The notes under the pieces were generated by a model that was not told the DNA's origin, did no database searches, and saw only the letters and a list, made by a program, of their open reading frames with translations. Position numbers and translations under genes: made by a program. From assembly GCA_003537575.1 (NCBI GenBank), contig DPRS01000047.1, positions 1-30,896 of the forward strand: DNA of 30,896 nt, in the 5' to 3' direction. Positions within the stretch are counted from its first letter, which is position 1; each line of letters begins with the position of its first letter. The stretch is from Oxalobacteraceae bacterium (GTDB taxonomy: Bacteria; Pseudomonadota; Gammaproteobacteria; Burkholderiales; Burkholderiaceae_D). Below, one piece after another: positions 30,865 to 30,896 of the stretch.

Positions 30865-30896
30865 TCGCCTCCTCGTTTCAATTCCGCAGCGGATTG

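Noticed and set aside
1..30896. tRNA, rRNA, insertion sequences, integrases, CRISPR arrays, toxin-antitoxin or defence modules
   Set aside because: I looked for cloverleaf-like sequences, transposase motifs, target-site duplications, spaced direct repeats and known defence domains and saw none. The only repeat array is the coding one at 25100-25560.

Overview
The window looks like ordinary chromosome of a betaproteobacterium of the order Burkholderiales, most likely family Oxalobacteraceae (a Herminiimonas/Collimonas/Herbaspirillum-type organism). The reasons are family-level: a phasin behind a PhaR-like operator cluster, a DUF3717 protein, a DUF6139-like protein, a patatin with a DUF3734-type C-terminus, and a GlsB/YeaQ-type membrane protein. 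Base composition is moderately GC-rich by eye and fairly even. I see no rRNA, tRNA, insertion sequence, integrase, phage module or CRISPR array. The genus is an inference and was not searched.

Layout. 1-4623: the downstream part of a branched-chain-amino-acid-type (HAAT) ABC transporter operon (two ATPases, two permeases) that ends in an alpha/beta hydrolase; the substrate-binding protein probably lies just before the window. 4645-9000: a DUF72 protein (minus), an MCT-like MFS transporter, a 45-residue membrane peptide, a DUF3717 protein, and a B12-binding radical SAM enzyme (minus). 9176-11546: a patatin-like lipase, then a phasin with a strong sigma-70 promoter flanked by TGCNNNGCA repeats, a clear terminator, and a small membrane protein (minus). 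11824-13436: a SET-domain protein, a GlsB-like membrane protein, and a small four-helix protein resembling a fragment of haem-copper oxidase subunit I (minus). 13483-15430 (minus): the alpha and beta chains of a thiamine-diphosphate dehydrogenase E1 with no E2 or E3 beside them. 15658-17495 (minus): a two-gene operon of split-barrel flavin-type proteins, the second fused to GAF and winged-helix-like domains. 17623-20347: an ABM-domain protein, a DUF6139-like protein and a divergent FtsH-type AAA metalloprotease. 20487-24913: a Tim44-like membrane protein and two convergent paralogous NarL-type-partner histidine kinases. 25083-26576: an exported Ser/Gly repeat protein and a small zinc-finger protein. 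26606-30864: an LpxO-like dioxygenase and an MFS transporter (minus), an Old Yellow Enzyme and a stand-alone receiver-domain protein.

How parts work together. Firm units are the ABC operon (ATGA overlaps between genes), the E1 alpha/beta pair, and the split-barrel/GAF pair (ATGA overlap). The patatin and phasin could both act on polyhydroxyalkanoate granules or lipid. The two kinases lack an adjacent response regulator; the lone receiver about 5.5 kb away has lost one of the metal-binding acidic residues and is not an obvious partner. No single undescribed multi-gene system stands out. The best candidates for follow-up are the flavin/GAF sensor pair, the operator cluster before the phasin, the divergent FtsH paralogue, the small haem-copper-oxidase-like protein, the kinase pair with an unusual N-terminus, and a terminator-like hairpin in the leader of the second MFS gene.
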